NCBI RefSeq assembly: GCF_001182785.1
Contig: NZ_CP012099.1
Coordinates: 3,408,501-3,472,500 of the forward strand
From: Bacillus thuringiensis
GTDB taxonomy: Bacteria > Bacillota > Bacilli > Bacillales > Bacillaceae_G
DNA: 64,000 nt
Direction: 5' to 3'
Shown: one piece after another, positions 16,067-25,433 of the stretch
Numbering within the stretch: position 1 is the first letter of the stretch
Layout: each line of letters opens with the position of its first letter
Notes under the pieces: generated by a model
Database searches by the model: none
The model's input: the letters and a program-made list of their open reading frames with translations, nothing else
What the model was told of the DNA's origin: nothing
Position numbers and translations under genes: made by a program

Positions 16067-17605
16067 ATGGGATCTTTTCGAAAATGGATAAGGGGCGAAA
16101 AATCTTTCTCTACACATGAGCAATCTGAAACTGTATTAAATAAAGAAATTTCTTCCTCCATGCCGCTTAATCTTAAACACTTATCCAAATTATTTAGTGG
16201 TATTCCAGAATTAATTATACGCACTTTCCCGTTAAAAAACGGAAAAGAAGCTGCTCTTATATATATGGAAGGACTTGTAGATAAAACTGTTATTAATGTA
16301 GACATTCTTCGTCCTCTCTTATTTAAAGAATGGAATGAAGACGATTTTTGGGAATCTTCTGTTTCTATAGGGAATATTAAAAAAGTTCAGAAGTGGATAG
16401 ACATTGAGCAATCTCTCTTACATGGCAAAAGTATTTTATTTATAAACGGGCAATTATCAGCTTTAGAACTAGATACGCAAGCGGCGCCAAAAAGGAGTAT
16501 TGAAGAACCTACAACAGAGACTTCCATAAAAAGCTCACACGAAGGATTTAATGAAGTGGCAAGTGATAGTATCGCACTTATTCGTCGATATATTCCAAAT
16601 CGCGAATTAAAAGTGAAGGAATTCACTGTTGGCGAACGAGCAACCTCTAAAGTTTTTTTACTTTATCTTGCAGATGTTGCAGACGAAGATGTTGTACAAG
16701 ATATGGCATGCCGCATTGAATCAATCAAAGTAGATGCTATTCTTACTACCGGTGAATTAGAAGGATTTGTTGAAGATAATTCCTATACTCTCTTCCCACA
16801 ATTGTCTATCACTGAACGTCCTGACACAACGGCACATCATATTTTGAATGGGCGAATTGCTGTTGTTGTAGATCGCTCACCAGGCGTATTAATAGGACCT
16901 ATGACCTTTTCATCCTTCTTTCAGACGATAGATGATTACAGCTTCAGACCTATGATTCCATCTTTTATACGACTCCTTCGTTTCACTGGGCTATTTATTG
17001 CAATATTTGCTCCAGCTCTTTATATCGCTATGATTTCCTTCCATTATGAAGTGATTCCGCTCAAATTATTGTTAACAATTGGAGAATCTCGAGCTAAAAT
17101 TCCTTTCCCCCCTATACTAGAAGCATTGTTAATGGAATTAGTACTTGAAATGCTCCGCGAAGCTGCAGTTCGGCTTCCTGGTCCCGTTGGACAAACGATT
17201 GGCGTCGTAGGAGGGATTGTCATTGGACAAGCTGCAGTTCAAGCAGGAATCGTAAGTAATGTTATGGTTATCGTCGTATCTATTACCGCAGTCGCTTCTT
17301 TTATCATCCCTAACATGGAAATGTCAGCAGGAATTCGGCTTCTTCGCTTTCCAATGATGATAATCGCTTCTTTATTTGGGGTCATTGGAATTATGGTTGG
17401 GATGGCGGTTATCATCATCCATATTCTTTCTATGGAATCACTTGGTGTTCCTTATGGTAGTCCTTTTTCCCCACTATTCTCTTCCGATATAAAAGATATT
17501 CTTATACGATTACCTTGGAAAATAATGAAAAAACGACCAATGTCTCTTAACCTAAAACAAGAAAATCGACAAAGAGATGACGAAGAAACGGAGGAAAACA
17601 AGTGA
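16067..17605 (+). CDS. GerA family spore germination protein, A subunit
   Basis: A 512-residue GerXA-type subunit with a cytoplasmic N-terminal domain (1-290) ending at LNGRIAVVVDRSPGVLIGPMTF, then membrane segments from about residue 305 to 470, including EALLMELVLEMLREAAVRLP and PGPVGQTIGVVGGIVIGQAAV, which are hallmarks of the family. A, B and C subunits form a receptor in the inner spore membrane that opens on binding a nutrient. Start ATG 16067 has AAGGTG upstream. It is the first gene of a classic A-B-C operon. The paralogue (gerI, gerQ, gerR, gerY etc.) and its germinant cannot be named from sequence alone. Confidence 0.93.
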   Translation: MGSFRKWIRGEKSFSTHEQSETVLNKEISSSMPLNLKHLSKLFSGIPELIIRTFPLKNGKEAALIYMEGLVDKTVINVDILRPLLFKEWNEDDFWESSVSIGNIKKVQKWIDIEQSLLHGKSILFINGQLSALELDTQAAPKRSIEEPTTETSIKSSHEGFNEVASDSIALIRRYIPNRELKVKEFTVGERATSKVFLLYLADVADEDVVQDMACRIESIKVDAILTTGELEGFVEDNSYTLFPQLSITERPDTTAHHILNGRIAVVVDRSPGVLIGPMTFSSFFQTIDDYSFRPMIPSFIRLLRFTGLFIAIFAPALYIAMISFHYEVIPLKLLLTIGESRAKIPFPPILEALLMELVLEMLREAAVRLPGPVGQTIGVVGGIVIGQAAVQAGIVSNVMVIVVSITAVASFIIPNMEMSAGIRLLRFPMMIIASLFGVIGIMVGMAVIIIHILSMESLGVPYGSPFSPLFSSDIKDILIRLPWKIMKKRPMSLNLKQENRQRDDEETEENK

Positions 17606-18699
17606 CAAATCGTGCAAAGAGGGAGATTACTTTATTTCAATACATTCTCACTATTAGTGGTGTTCAAGTCGGTTTTGGTTTACTTACACTTCCGCGTGAA
17701 GTTGCACAAGGAGCGAATACTGATGGATGGATGTCGATTATTATCGGATGCGTCATAACTACTTTAGTCAGTCTATGTATTATAAAAATCATGGAAAAAC
17801 ATCCCGGAGATACTTTACTTGATGTCCTGACACGTTACCTTGGAAAATGGCTAGGAAACGGAATGATGCTCCTTTGGATTTTATATGCTGCACTTGCCGC
17901 TATTTCTTTAATATTTTCCCTCTTATACATCGTTCACATTTGGATTTTACCTAGATCTCCTATGTTTTTAATTATGATTTTGCTATCTATCCCAATGATT
18001 ATGTTGGCGTGCAAAGGCATAATCATTATAAGTCGATATGCCGTATTCACTCTTTTTTTTACAATTTGGATGCCATTATTATTATTTATCCCACTTAAAG
18101 ATGGTCATTGGATATACCTTCTTCCCCTTCTCAAAGAAGGGTGGTTACCCGTTTTAAATACAGTCAAATCAACTATCATTGCGTTTCTTGGATTTGAGTT
18201 TGCATTTGTCCTTTATCCTTATCTTAGTAACAAGTCATCCGCTAAAAAAGGTAGTGTTTTTGCGAATTTAATTACACTATTTATTTATCTTCAAGTTACG
18301 TTCGTTTCTTTTGTTTATTTTAGCCCAGATGGTATAACGAAGTTTTTATGGCCTACTCTTTCTCTCATTACACCATTTCATTTTTCATTCTTAGAGCGAT
18401 TTGAAATTATATTTTTATCATTTTATCTCTTTATTATTTTTGATTCTTGTATTCCTTATATTTTTACCGTTTCAGATGGAATCAATCAATTACTCAATAA
18501 AAAAGGTAGTTCCTTACCTATTTGGCTTTTTTTATTCGGGTGTATTTTCACCCTACTTTTTTATATCCCTTCTTCTTATCAAATAAATGCTTTACGCGAA
18601 TTTTGGGGAACTGCCAGTTATTTTATCGTTTTTCTGTTCCCAGTCGTATTCCTCTCATACATTACATTTTATCAGTATTGGAAAAGGAGAAACACTTAA
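17602..18699 (+). CDS. GerA family spore germination protein, B subunit
   Basis: A 365-residue membrane protein of the APC-type Ger(x)B family, with ten hydrophobic segments; the first reads LFQYILTISGVQVGFGLLTL. The B subunit is thought to bind the germinant. Its GTG start overlaps the A-subunit stop (GTGA) and GGAGG lies 9 nt upstream, showing translational coupling. A loop near WISGFEF-like FLGFEFAFVLYPYL is conserved in the family. Base composition and codon use look like those of its operon partners. Confidence 0.93.
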   Translation: MTNRAKREITLFQYILTISGVQVGFGLLTLPREVAQGANTDGWMSIIIGCVITTLVSLCIIKIMEKHPGDTLLDVLTRYLGKWLGNGMMLLWILYAALAAISLIFSLLYIVHIWILPRSPMFLIMILLSIPMIMLACKGIIIISRYAVFTLFFTIWMPLLLFIPLKDGHWIYLLPLLKEGWLPVLNTVKSTIIAFLGFEFAFVLYPYLSNKSSAKKGSVFANLITLFIYLQVTFVSFVYFSPDGITKFLWPTLSLITPFHFSFLERFEIIFLSFYLFIIFDSCIPYIFTVSDGINQLLNKKGSSLPIWLFLFGCIFTLLFYIPSSYQINALREFWGTASYFIVFLFPVVFLSYITFYQYWKRRNT

Positions 18700-19836
18700 A
18701 TGAAACGATTTATTCATTTCACTATATTTTGTTTCCTCACAATCTTTTTGACTGGCTGTGGGGATCGACTCGATCTCGAAAAACAATCCATTTCATTAGT
18801 TTACGGTTTTGATAAAGATAATAAAAACAAGCTGAAAGTGTACCAAATAATACCTACTTTTAACAAGGATGTCGAGAAAAAGTACGAGACCCATGAAACA
18901 AAAGTACATACACCTAGAGAGGCAAAGGCGATGTTTAATAGTTCGAGTAGCGGTTTAGTATCTACGGAAAAATTACAAATCGTCTTATTTAGCAATACGT
19001 TCTTGAAACAAGAAGGAGCTATGCCATATCTTGATGTTTGGTATCGAGATCCGAAAAACACTGGTAATATGCGTATTGTAGCAGTACAAGGACCTGTTTC
19101 TTCTATAATTTATAATAACTTTAAAGATAAACCAGATCTCCCTGAACATTTAACTGAATTAATTAATACAAACAAATTATACAATCGAACAGTTTATACA
19201 ACATTCCATGAATTTCATAGACAAACTTTTAATAAAGGGATTACACCAACAATTTCAGAAATAAAAAAAGAAAAGAAAGAAATTACTGTTACTGGATCTG
19301 TACTTTTAACTTCCCGTGGAATTTATAAAATGTCATTAAATCGAGATGAAAGTGCCCTTCTTCTTATGTTGCAAAAGAAATCTAATACACCAGTTTCACT
19401 TACAATGAAAATCCCTTCTGATTCAGTTGAAAGTAACAATCATCTAAAAGATACAAAAGGCAATGATTTTGTAACAATAAACGTTCTTAGTGTGAATCGC
19501 GATATTGGTACAGGTTATATCGATAACCACTTCACATTTAATATTAAAATGAATTTAAAAGTTGCCATATCTGAGGTTACATTCAATATAGATATAGACA
19601 AAGATAACAAGAAATTAACAACACTTATAACAAAACAACTAAACAAAGATTTAAACGAATTAATCCACAAAATTCAAAAGCAGCAAGTTGATCCATTCGG
19701 ATTTGGCGATTATGCAAGAGCTTTTCAATATAAAGAATGGAAAAAGGTTGAAGATGATTGGCCTAGCGCTTTTTCAAAAGCTAGTGTGAAAGTAACACCT
19801 ACTATCAAAATTTTAGAAAGTGGAATTATTAAATAG
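18700..19836 (+). CDS. GerA family spore germination lipoprotein, C subunit
   Basis: A 378-residue Ger(x)C protein with a lipoprotein signal peptide (MKRFIHFTIFCFLTIFLTGC; lipobox LTGC, mature Cys at residue 20) and the family segment GCGDRLDLEKQSI. It is anchored on the outer face of the inner spore membrane and is required for receptor function. The ATG directly follows the B-subunit TAA, with AAGGAG 12 nt upstream. It closes the operon and is followed by a strong terminator. Confidence 0.93.
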   Translation: MKRFIHFTIFCFLTIFLTGCGDRLDLEKQSISLVYGFDKDNKNKLKVYQIIPTFNKDVEKKYETHETKVHTPREAKAMFNSSSSGLVSTEKLQIVLFSNTFLKQEGAMPYLDVWYRDPKNTGNMRIVAVQGPVSSIIYNNFKDKPDLPEHLTELINTNKLYNRTVYTTFHEFHRQTFNKGITPTISEIKKEKKEITVTGSVLLTSRGIYKMSLNRDESALLLMLQKKSNTPVSLTMKIPSDSVESNNHLKDTKGNDFVTINVLSVNRDIGTGYIDNHFTFNIKMNLKVAISEVTFNIDIDKDNKKLTTLITKQLNKDLNELIHKIQKQQVDPFGFGDYARAFQYKEWKKVEDDWPSAFSKASVKVTPTIKILESGIIK

Positions 19837-19838
19837 TA

Positions 19839-19880
19839 AAAACACGCTACTTGTTCTTATATGAATAAGTAGCGTGTTTT
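19839..19880. terminator. Bidirectional terminator ger operon / permease
   Basis: Perfect 14-bp stem AAAACACGCTACTT / AAGTAGCGTGTTTT around a 14-nt loop, between convergent genes, with A and T runs on both sides. Confidence 0.8.
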
Positions 19881-19910
19881 CATTTCCATTACAAGTATTA
19901 TTTCAATGGA

Positions 19911-21293
19911 CTATACTCTATTTCCATTTCTAACATTACTATGTTTTTTAGCATATACAAAATATATGAAAACACCTATTATAATCCATGCCACAAAACT
20001 AATTAAAGTAAGCTTAGAAAGGTTCAAAGCCAAATATATACAACTTACTATTGAAACGATAGGTAAAAAAGGTACTAGAGGGGCACGGAATGGCCTCTTC
20101 ATATTAGGATGTGTCTTTCTTAATACAATGACAGCTATAGATACAAACACAAATGCTGTTATCGTTCCCATATTCACTAAATTAGCTAATAAATTCAAAT
20201 CCACTAATCCCGCTAATAAAGCTGCTAGTATACCTGTAACCCACGTATTAAAAAATGGAGTTTGTAAACGTTTATGGACACTTGAAAGTCTTTTTGGTAA
20301 CAATCCATCTCGACTCATCGAGTAAGATACACGAACAAATGCAAACATAGCTACTAACAGAACTGTTGTTAGCCCTGCTATCGCTCCCACCGATAACAAC
20401 CCAGCAATTCTATCTTCTCCTACAGTGCGCAACGCATATGCAACCGGATCAGCAACATTTAATTCCGTAAACGGAACCATTCCAGTTAGCACGAATGAAA
20501 CACCTACATATAGAACGGTACAAATGAGCAAGGAAACAAGTAGCCCAATTGGCACGTTACGTTGTGGACGCTTCACTTCCTCTGCGGCTGTTGCAACTGC
20601 ATCAAATCCTAAAAAAGCAAAAAATACAGTAGCAGCGCCCCCTACCACGCCGTGAAAACCAAACGGTAGAAATGGTTGCCAATTCTCTGGTCTTACATAT
20701 TGTGTCCCTACAACAATAAATCCTACAATAACAGCCAGTTTAATAATAACCATTATATTATTAATTCGTGCACTTTCTTTTGCGCCACGGCTTAATAAAA
20801 ATGTAACAACTAAAATAATAAGAACTGCTGGTAAATCAATGATTCCACCCTTCCCCATTCCTGGTGCCGAAGCAAAAACCGTAGGAATGTGAATATTAAA
20901 ACCTAGTAGCAGTGACTGAAAATATGCTGACCAGCCCGCTGCAACCGCAGAAGTCGCTAATAAATACTCCAGCATAACACACCAGCCAACTATAAATGCA
21001 AAAATCTCACCTAGTGTCATATATGTATATGAATATACACTTCCCGAAACTGGAACTGTAGATGCAAATTCAGCATAACAGAAAGCTACACATGCACATA
21101 TAATTGCTGCTAATACAAAAGATAATACAATCGCCGGACCAGCATGTTTCGCTGCTACAATACCAGTTAATACGAAAATACCTGTACCAATAATTGCTCC
21201 AATACCTAACAGAGTTAGATCAATCGCTCCTAAAGTTTGATTCAATACTTTTTTCTTTTCTTCATCCATTGCTTTCTTTATGAAAAGACTCAT
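19911..21293 (-). CDS. APC family amino acid permease (YfnA-like)
   Basis: A 460-residue, 12-segment amino acid/polyamine/organocation transporter with the TM1 motif GIGAIIGTGIFVLTGIVAA and the conserved FFAFLGFDAVATAAEEVKRP. Its closest known relatives are cationic or branched/neutral amino acid permeases of the YfnA/YhdG type; the substrate is undetermined. ATG 21293 has AGAGG 9 nt upstream; an in-frame TTG at 21314 overlaps the AAGAGG. It is monocistronic, convergent with the ger operon, and has an unusually long 5' region (over 200 nt to the likely promoter) containing a CodY-like site. Confidence 0.9.
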   Translation of the reverse strand: MSLFIKKAMDEEKKKVLNQTLGAIDLTLLGIGAIIGTGIFVLTGIVAAKHAGPAIVLSFVLAAIICACVAFCYAEFASTVPVSGSVYSYTYMTLGEIFAFIVGWCVMLEYLLATSAVAAGWSAYFQSLLLGFNIHIPTVFASAPGMGKGGIIDLPAVLIILVVTFLLSRGAKESARINNIMVIIKLAVIVGFIVVGTQYVRPENWQPFLPFGFHGVVGGAATVFFAFLGFDAVATAAEEVKRPQRNVPIGLLVSLLICTVLYVGVSFVLTGMVPFTELNVADPVAYALRTVGEDRIAGLLSVGAIAGLTTVLLVAMFAFVRVSYSMSRDGLLPKRLSSVHKRLQTPFFNTWVTGILAALLAGLVDLNLLANLVNMGTITAFVFVSIAVIVLRKTHPNMKRPFRAPLVPFLPIVSIVSCIYLALNLSKLTLISFVAWIIIGVFIYFVYAKKHSNVRNGNRV

Positions 21294-21449
21294 TCTTTGA
21301 AACCTCTTTTTCAAGTTTATCTCTTACTTGTTACATTCTTTATTACTGTTCTATTTTAAAAATAAAAATATACATAATTCACTTCCCCTATAGACTTAGT
21401 AACCCACCCCATCAAAAAACAGAAAAATCAATCTCTTTATATCGTATTG

Positions 21450-21464
21450 AATTTTCAAAATATT
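21450..21464. promoter_or_regulatory. CodY-like box in the permease leader
   Basis: AATTTTCAAAATATT matches the CodY consensus AATTTTCWGAAAATT at 13 of 15 positions. It lies downstream of the predicted promoter (21500-21528), a position where CodY blocks elongation or initiation. An amino acid permease is a typical CodY target. Confidence 0.45.
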
Positions 21465-21499
21465 AACCGTACCAAAAAGCCATTAAGAATGCTGATTGA

Positions 21500-21528
21500 A
21501 TTTATCATACAATTAATTATATTGTCAA
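21500..21528 (-). promoter_or_regulatory. Candidate promoter of the amino acid permease
   Basis: A perfect minus-strand -35 TTGACA (21528-21523) followed at 16-17 bp by GATAAA / ATAAAT. The -10 is imperfect, so the position is a best guess. It implies a 200-nt leader. Confidence 0.45.
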
Positions 21529-21665
21529 TAATAAATCATTAAAAAATAATTGGTTGATTATTTATCAAATGTTATTTTTATACATAATTATTTTCTCAAA
21601 AACATTGTTGTTTTCCACCTTAATATTCATATTCATTTTATTACATTGATTTTCATACATTTTTC

Positions 21666-21743
21666 ATTACATACAATGTAATAAAAATCATAATAACCTC
21701 AAATAAACTATTATTCAAAAATAATAATTCATTTGAGGTTATT
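21666..21743. other. Gene-free AT-rich stretch with a 17-bp palindrome and a long hairpin
   Basis: The region 21294-21762 has no gene. Besides the sites listed above it holds ATTACAT-ACA-ATGTAAT (21666-21682), with a further half-site TTACATTG nearby at about 21642, and a long hairpin whose outer arms AATAACCTCAAAT / ATTTGAGGTTATT are perfect (21692-21704, 21731-21743) and whose inner part TATTATT/AATAATA also pairs. These look like an operator and a terminator or cruciform; no regulator can be assigned. Confidence 0.4.
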
Positions 21744-21762
21744 TCACCATTTTAATACTAAC

Positions 21763-21794
21763 AAAAAAGTGCAGATTTTCATCTGCACTTTTTT
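21763..21794 (-). terminator. Terminator of the vWA / tubulin-like operon
   Basis: Stem AAGTGCAGAT-TTTC-ATCTGCACTT flanked by six A on the left, that is, followed by TTTTTTG on the minus strand, directly after the stop of the 46-residue gene. It probably ends the whole three-gene unit. Confidence 0.75.
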
Positions 21795-21934
21795 TATTCT
21801 TCCACTTCAGCTTCTGCACTACTATTTTCAAGATGCTCCTTCTGAGCTTCCTCTTGCAACTCTGCTGAAATCATCCCATAATAAAGTTCCGGATATAACC
21901 CAAATATTTGATATACACTTCCTAAAAACGGCAT
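21794..21934 (-). CDS. 46-residue protein downstream of the tubulin-like gene
   Basis: ATG 21934 follows AAGAGGG at 7 nt and encodes 46 residues: a hydrophobic/aromatic N-terminal half (MPFLGSVYQIFGLYPELYYG) and a strongly acidic C-terminal half (ending AEAEVEE). It was too short for the usual ORF list. It starts 57 bp after the tubulin-like gene stops and is followed at once by a terminator, so it appears to be the third gene of the operon. No family is recognised. An acidic peptide encoded next to a GTPase could be an adaptor or membrane tether, but that is speculation. Confidence 0.65.
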   Translation of the reverse strand: MPFLGSVYQIFGLYPELYYGMISAELQEEAQKEHLENSSAEAEVEE

Positions 21935-21991
21935 CAGAATCCCTCTTTTCTAAAGTTGTATTGCCACTTTTAAGGATTCCCTTTTCATTCA

Positions 21992-24900
21992 TTATACATT
22001 CGTTTTTGGCGTTTCTTCTTCATCTTGAATACTTAATAAATTTTGCCATTTTTTATACGGAGCGCTATTTGGATCTACATATCCTTTCGCATGCGAGCGA
22101 TCCCACAATTGTTTAATAAACATTTCTTTCTCTTTCTTTGCAACCATATCAGCACCTGTACCGTAATAGTTCTGGAAATACAACTCGATTTCATCAAGGA
22201 ATAGTCTTAATAATTCATCTGATGTTTCTTCTAACGTCGGATCATACTTCGCTTCACGGTCATACATTAAAATCATATCTAAAAGATTGTGGACATGTTC
22301 TTTTCTAAGCCATCTTACATCTTGGGCTCCTAATACGAACGGATGTGTATATAAATGTCCACCTTGTATCATCGCCTTTTCTTGCTCTTCTTCAAATCGT
22401 GACAAGATGTTTTCATAAATAAACGGATTATGAAGCAATGCTCTGTGTAATTTATAACTTTCACTTGAAATATTTTTCCCCATCGACTGAATTAAAAAGC
22501 TACGCCCCACACCGTTATATTGATACACAAATTGTCCATCAACAGCAACTAAACTAATCCAGCGATACATATATGCGTATAGTAATGCACGATTACATTT
22601 ATCATAATCTAATTTTGTTTGAGTCGCATTCAAGTCTGGCATAAAGGCTGGTAAGTGCCAATACTTATCTAAATGCGGCGTTAAACTAGATTTTTTACTA
22701 TTTAATTTGTTTACACGGCGATAATACGATTGGAAATAGTCACCTTTATCATTCATAAATCCGTTTGAAATATGTCCTGATGATAATTTAGGAAAATCTT
22801 GCAGCGATAAGCCATAATGTGCTCGATAACAGATCACTTCAAATGGCGAAAAGGCTTCATGTACTGTATCTTTTTCTTTAAACATTTCTTGAATCAATTC
22901 CTCTTGTAGCTCTTTCTTTAAAGAAGGATGTATACCCCAATATTGTAATTCCCTATGATGAGAAACTTTTGGAATGAACGGACTTGCTAAATGGAACAGG
23001 TCTTCAATTTTTTCACGAACGTATTCATCGCGATCACGTTTCTTGTAATCTGCTTCTTTTCGCAACGCTTCAATGATATTCAGTTCTAATTTATCACGAT
23101 AGCGTACTTGCAGTTCGTCATAACAATAGCTCAGTATATGTTCGCGGTAGAAATCCTCTACCTTTTTCGACTGAATCTCTTCTGTTTTCGCATCACGACA
23201 ATATTCTCCGTACAAACTCATATAAATTTCCGCTGATATATCTTTCGGTAGTACACCTAAATTTAAATGTTGCTGCATATCTTGCCATATCTTTTCTTGC
23301 AACTGTTCCTCTGCTAATACATATACATTCGTCGGGTTTGTTTTTCCTTCAAATTCCTTACTGCGCTTTTGGATTTCAAATAATAAATTTTCACGTGTTT
23401 CATGTAAATTATCAAAAAACCTTTCCCAATATTGAATCATTTTATTAACTGCTTGATATAGCGATTGATATACAAGTTCTAATAGCATTTCTTTTCGATA
23501 TTCATTTAATTTGTGTACATATTGCGTTACGATGTCTTCAAATTCTCTTTTGAATAAACGTTGCTGATTATTAATCATTTTTCCGAACCAGCCTTGTTGT
23601 TGAGCAATTTCTACTCGGCGTACAGCCGTTACCGTGCCATCGATATTACCTACATTAAATTTTTTATCGTAGTTTTGAATTACATTACGCTTTTGTTCAT
23701 TATTTTCATGTAGTCGATTCATTTTTTCTACTAACTGCTTTCGAATTTCATATAACATAAAACGTGCTGCTACTGGGTGAACTGGATCTGTTTTCTTTAA
23801 AAACCATGTATTTAATTGATAGGACTGCCCTTCAGAACCACTTGGTGAAAAGCGATCTGATTCAATCATGTCATATAAAAGTGTCGTTACATGTTCATGT
23901 ACACGGCTCGGAATCGCATACGCATATAAACGAACCGCATGATCCACTCTTGCCACTTCACCTTTCATTTGTTCCATCATTTTCAGTTTCGCAGCTGAAA
24001 TTTTACACTCATGTTGCAGACGATTTAATTCCTCATCTTTTTGCACCGTGCGTTGTACATAACTTTCTACAGCTTCTAAAAACAGTTTTGATTTTGCAAC
24101 TCCGAGCTTACCACCTTCTGCTCCTTCACGTGTTTCATTGTACATTTGTCTATAGAAAATATGAGCTTGCTCTGGACGGGTAGCAAGATGTTCCAAGTCC
24201 TCTAAATAACTTTTACCTCTCTCCGGCTTTTCACGCTGCATACCACGTTTTACATCTTGGTCATATCTTTGCTTCTTCTCTTGAAACAGTTGATCTAAAT
24301 GAAGCCACGATTCATCTAAACCTTGCACAGCCCATTTTAAAGCACAATATTTTAACACATGCTCATACGGATAAATGAGTTTTGCCGTTCCTGCCCCGCA
24401 ATATCGTCCTTTTCCGCTTGATTCTGCTAATTGCTGAATTTGATTGTCTTCTTGTGCAAAATGACTTGTGGACATTGGGCTAAATAACTGTAAATAAATT
24501 GTATTTGCCATCTGTTCCATATAGTCCGATAAATTGTGTAAATGGTGTCCATGTAGGTTTTCATAATCGTATAAGAAACAATAATTGTACGGTAAATGAT
24601 GTTGTTTAATTGTATGATTCGTTCTTCCGTCTTCATCTACTTGATCAGGGCGATACTCTAATTCAATTGTTACACCGCCACGTTTTGATAATTCTCCAGT
24701 AGAACCGAGCGTAATAGCATGTAATTCTTTTAACGATGCATAGCCGTTTGCTTGCACCGTTTCAAACTCTTTCGCACTAACCGTTCTCGTCTTAACTAAC
24801 ACATCCGGCATTAAAAACGCACCGCGTATTAAAATGTTGTGATGCTGCAGTTTTTTTCGAAGCATTTCACGTAAATATAATGCAATTTGCAGAAACATCC

Positions 24901-25354
24901 CTGAACCTGTTCCGCCCGCTAGTGACGTTACTATAATGACACGTACTCCATATTCCGTTTGATCGCTTGTAACTGGAAAAATCTTCTCAATTTCTTGCCA
25001 AAAGGATGTCAATTTATCTTCTTTCATCGCAGCACGTAACGCTAAACGTGAAATGACGCGTAACTGTCCTGCTCCTTCTGTTAATGGTTTATCAAGTATA
25101 GTCGGGTCCATCGGAAACCACTCTGGAATCGTTGGATCACCCGCAATATACTCTCTTGGCGTTTTACTCGAACTCGTTTGCGTCTTAAACTTTCGAATAT
25201 GATCAAATTTACTCAATGTATTCACATCTGTATCAAATACGTGCATTGCTACCTTTTTCCGGCGCTCTTCAGGCAGTTTTTCATATATTTGATGCGTCAC
25301 AGTACTACCGATTCCACCTAAACCAATTAATATTGTTGGAACTTGTAATGTCAT
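21992..25354 (-). CDS. Giant tubulin/FtsZ-like GTPase (Tubulin_2 type)
   Basis: A 1120-residue protein. The N-terminus PTILIGLGGIGSTVTHQIYE is a Rossmann-like glycine loop, and residues 144-153 (SLAGGTGSGM) contain the tubulin/FtsZ signature GGTGSG. TEGAGQLRVISRLALRAA (about 92-109) is another conserved block of this divergent family. After the GTPase region (about 1-400) come some 700 residues rich in charged, coiled-coil-like helix, far longer than FtsZ (~380). Divergent tubulin-superfamily proteins encoded beside vWA membrane proteins have been proposed to act in membrane remodelling. ATG 25354 has AAGGTGG upstream; the open frame extends 17 codons further without a ribosome site. The gene follows the vWA gene by 79 bp. 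Confidence 0.85.
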   Translation of the reverse strand: MTLQVPTILIGLGGIGSTVTHQIYEKLPEERRKKVAMHVFDTDVNTLSKFDHIRKFKTQTSSSKTPREYIAGDPTIPEWFPMDPTILDKPLTEGAGQLRVISRLALRAAMKEDKLTSFWQEIEKIFPVTSDQTEYGVRVIIVTSLAGGTGSGMFLQIALYLREMLRKKLQHHNILIRGAFLMPDVLVKTRTVSAKEFETVQANGYASLKELHAITLGSTGELSKRGGVTIELEYRPDQVDEDGRTNHTIKQHHLPYNYCFLYDYENLHGHHLHNLSDYMEQMANTIYLQLFSPMSTSHFAQEDNQIQQLAESSGKGRYCGAGTAKLIYPYEHVLKYCALKWAVQGLDESWLHLDQLFQEKKQRYDQDVKRGMQREKPERGKSYLEDLEHLATRPEQAHIFYRQMYNETREGAEGGKLGVAKSKLFLEAVESYVQRTVQKDEELNRLQHECKISAAKLKMMEQMKGEVARVDHAVRLYAYAIPSRVHEHVTTLLYDMIESDRFSPSGSEGQSYQLNTWFLKKTDPVHPVAARFMLYEIRKQLVEKMNRLHENNEQKRNVIQNYDKKFNVGNIDGTVTAVRRVEIAQQQGWFGKMINNQQRLFKREFEDIVTQYVHKLNEYRKEMLLELVYQSLYQAVNKMIQYWERFFDNLHETRENLLFEIQKRSKEFEGKTNPTNVYVLAEEQLQEKIWQDMQQHLNLGVLPKDISAEIYMSLYGEYCRDAKTEEIQSKKVEDFYREHILSYCYDELQVRYRDKLELNIIEALRKEADYKKRDRDEYVREKIEDLFHLASPFIPKVSHHRELQYWGIHPSLKKELQEELIQEMFKEKDTVHEAFSPFEVICYRAHYGLSLQDFPKLSSGHISNGFMNDKGDYFQSYYRRVNKLNSKKSSLTPHLDKYWHLPAFMPDLNATQTKLDYDKCNRALLYAYMYRWISLVAVDGQFVYQYNGVGRSFLIQSMGKNISSESYKLHRALLHNPFIYENILSRFEEEQEKAMIQGGHLYTHPFVLGAQDVRWLRKEHVHNLLDMILMYDREAKYDPTLEETSDELLRLFLDEIELYFQNYYGTGADMVAKKEKEMFIKQLWDRSHAKGYVDPNSAPYKKWQNLLSIQDEEETPKTNV

Positions 25355-25433
25355 GTGAACCACCTTCCTATTCTTGCTTGTTTGAAAAAAGGGAAAGAGA
25401 ATCAATACTCCATCCCCTTCTTATCCCTATCTA

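Noticed and set aside
21294..21400. T-box riboswitch in the permease leader
   Set aside because: The conserved T-box sequence (GGGTGGNACCGCG-like) is absent and no terminator/antiterminator pair precedes the start.
23764..24636. Frames of 69-139 residues on both strands inside the tubulin-like gene
   Set aside because: They lie wholly within a well-supported 1120-residue coding sequence.
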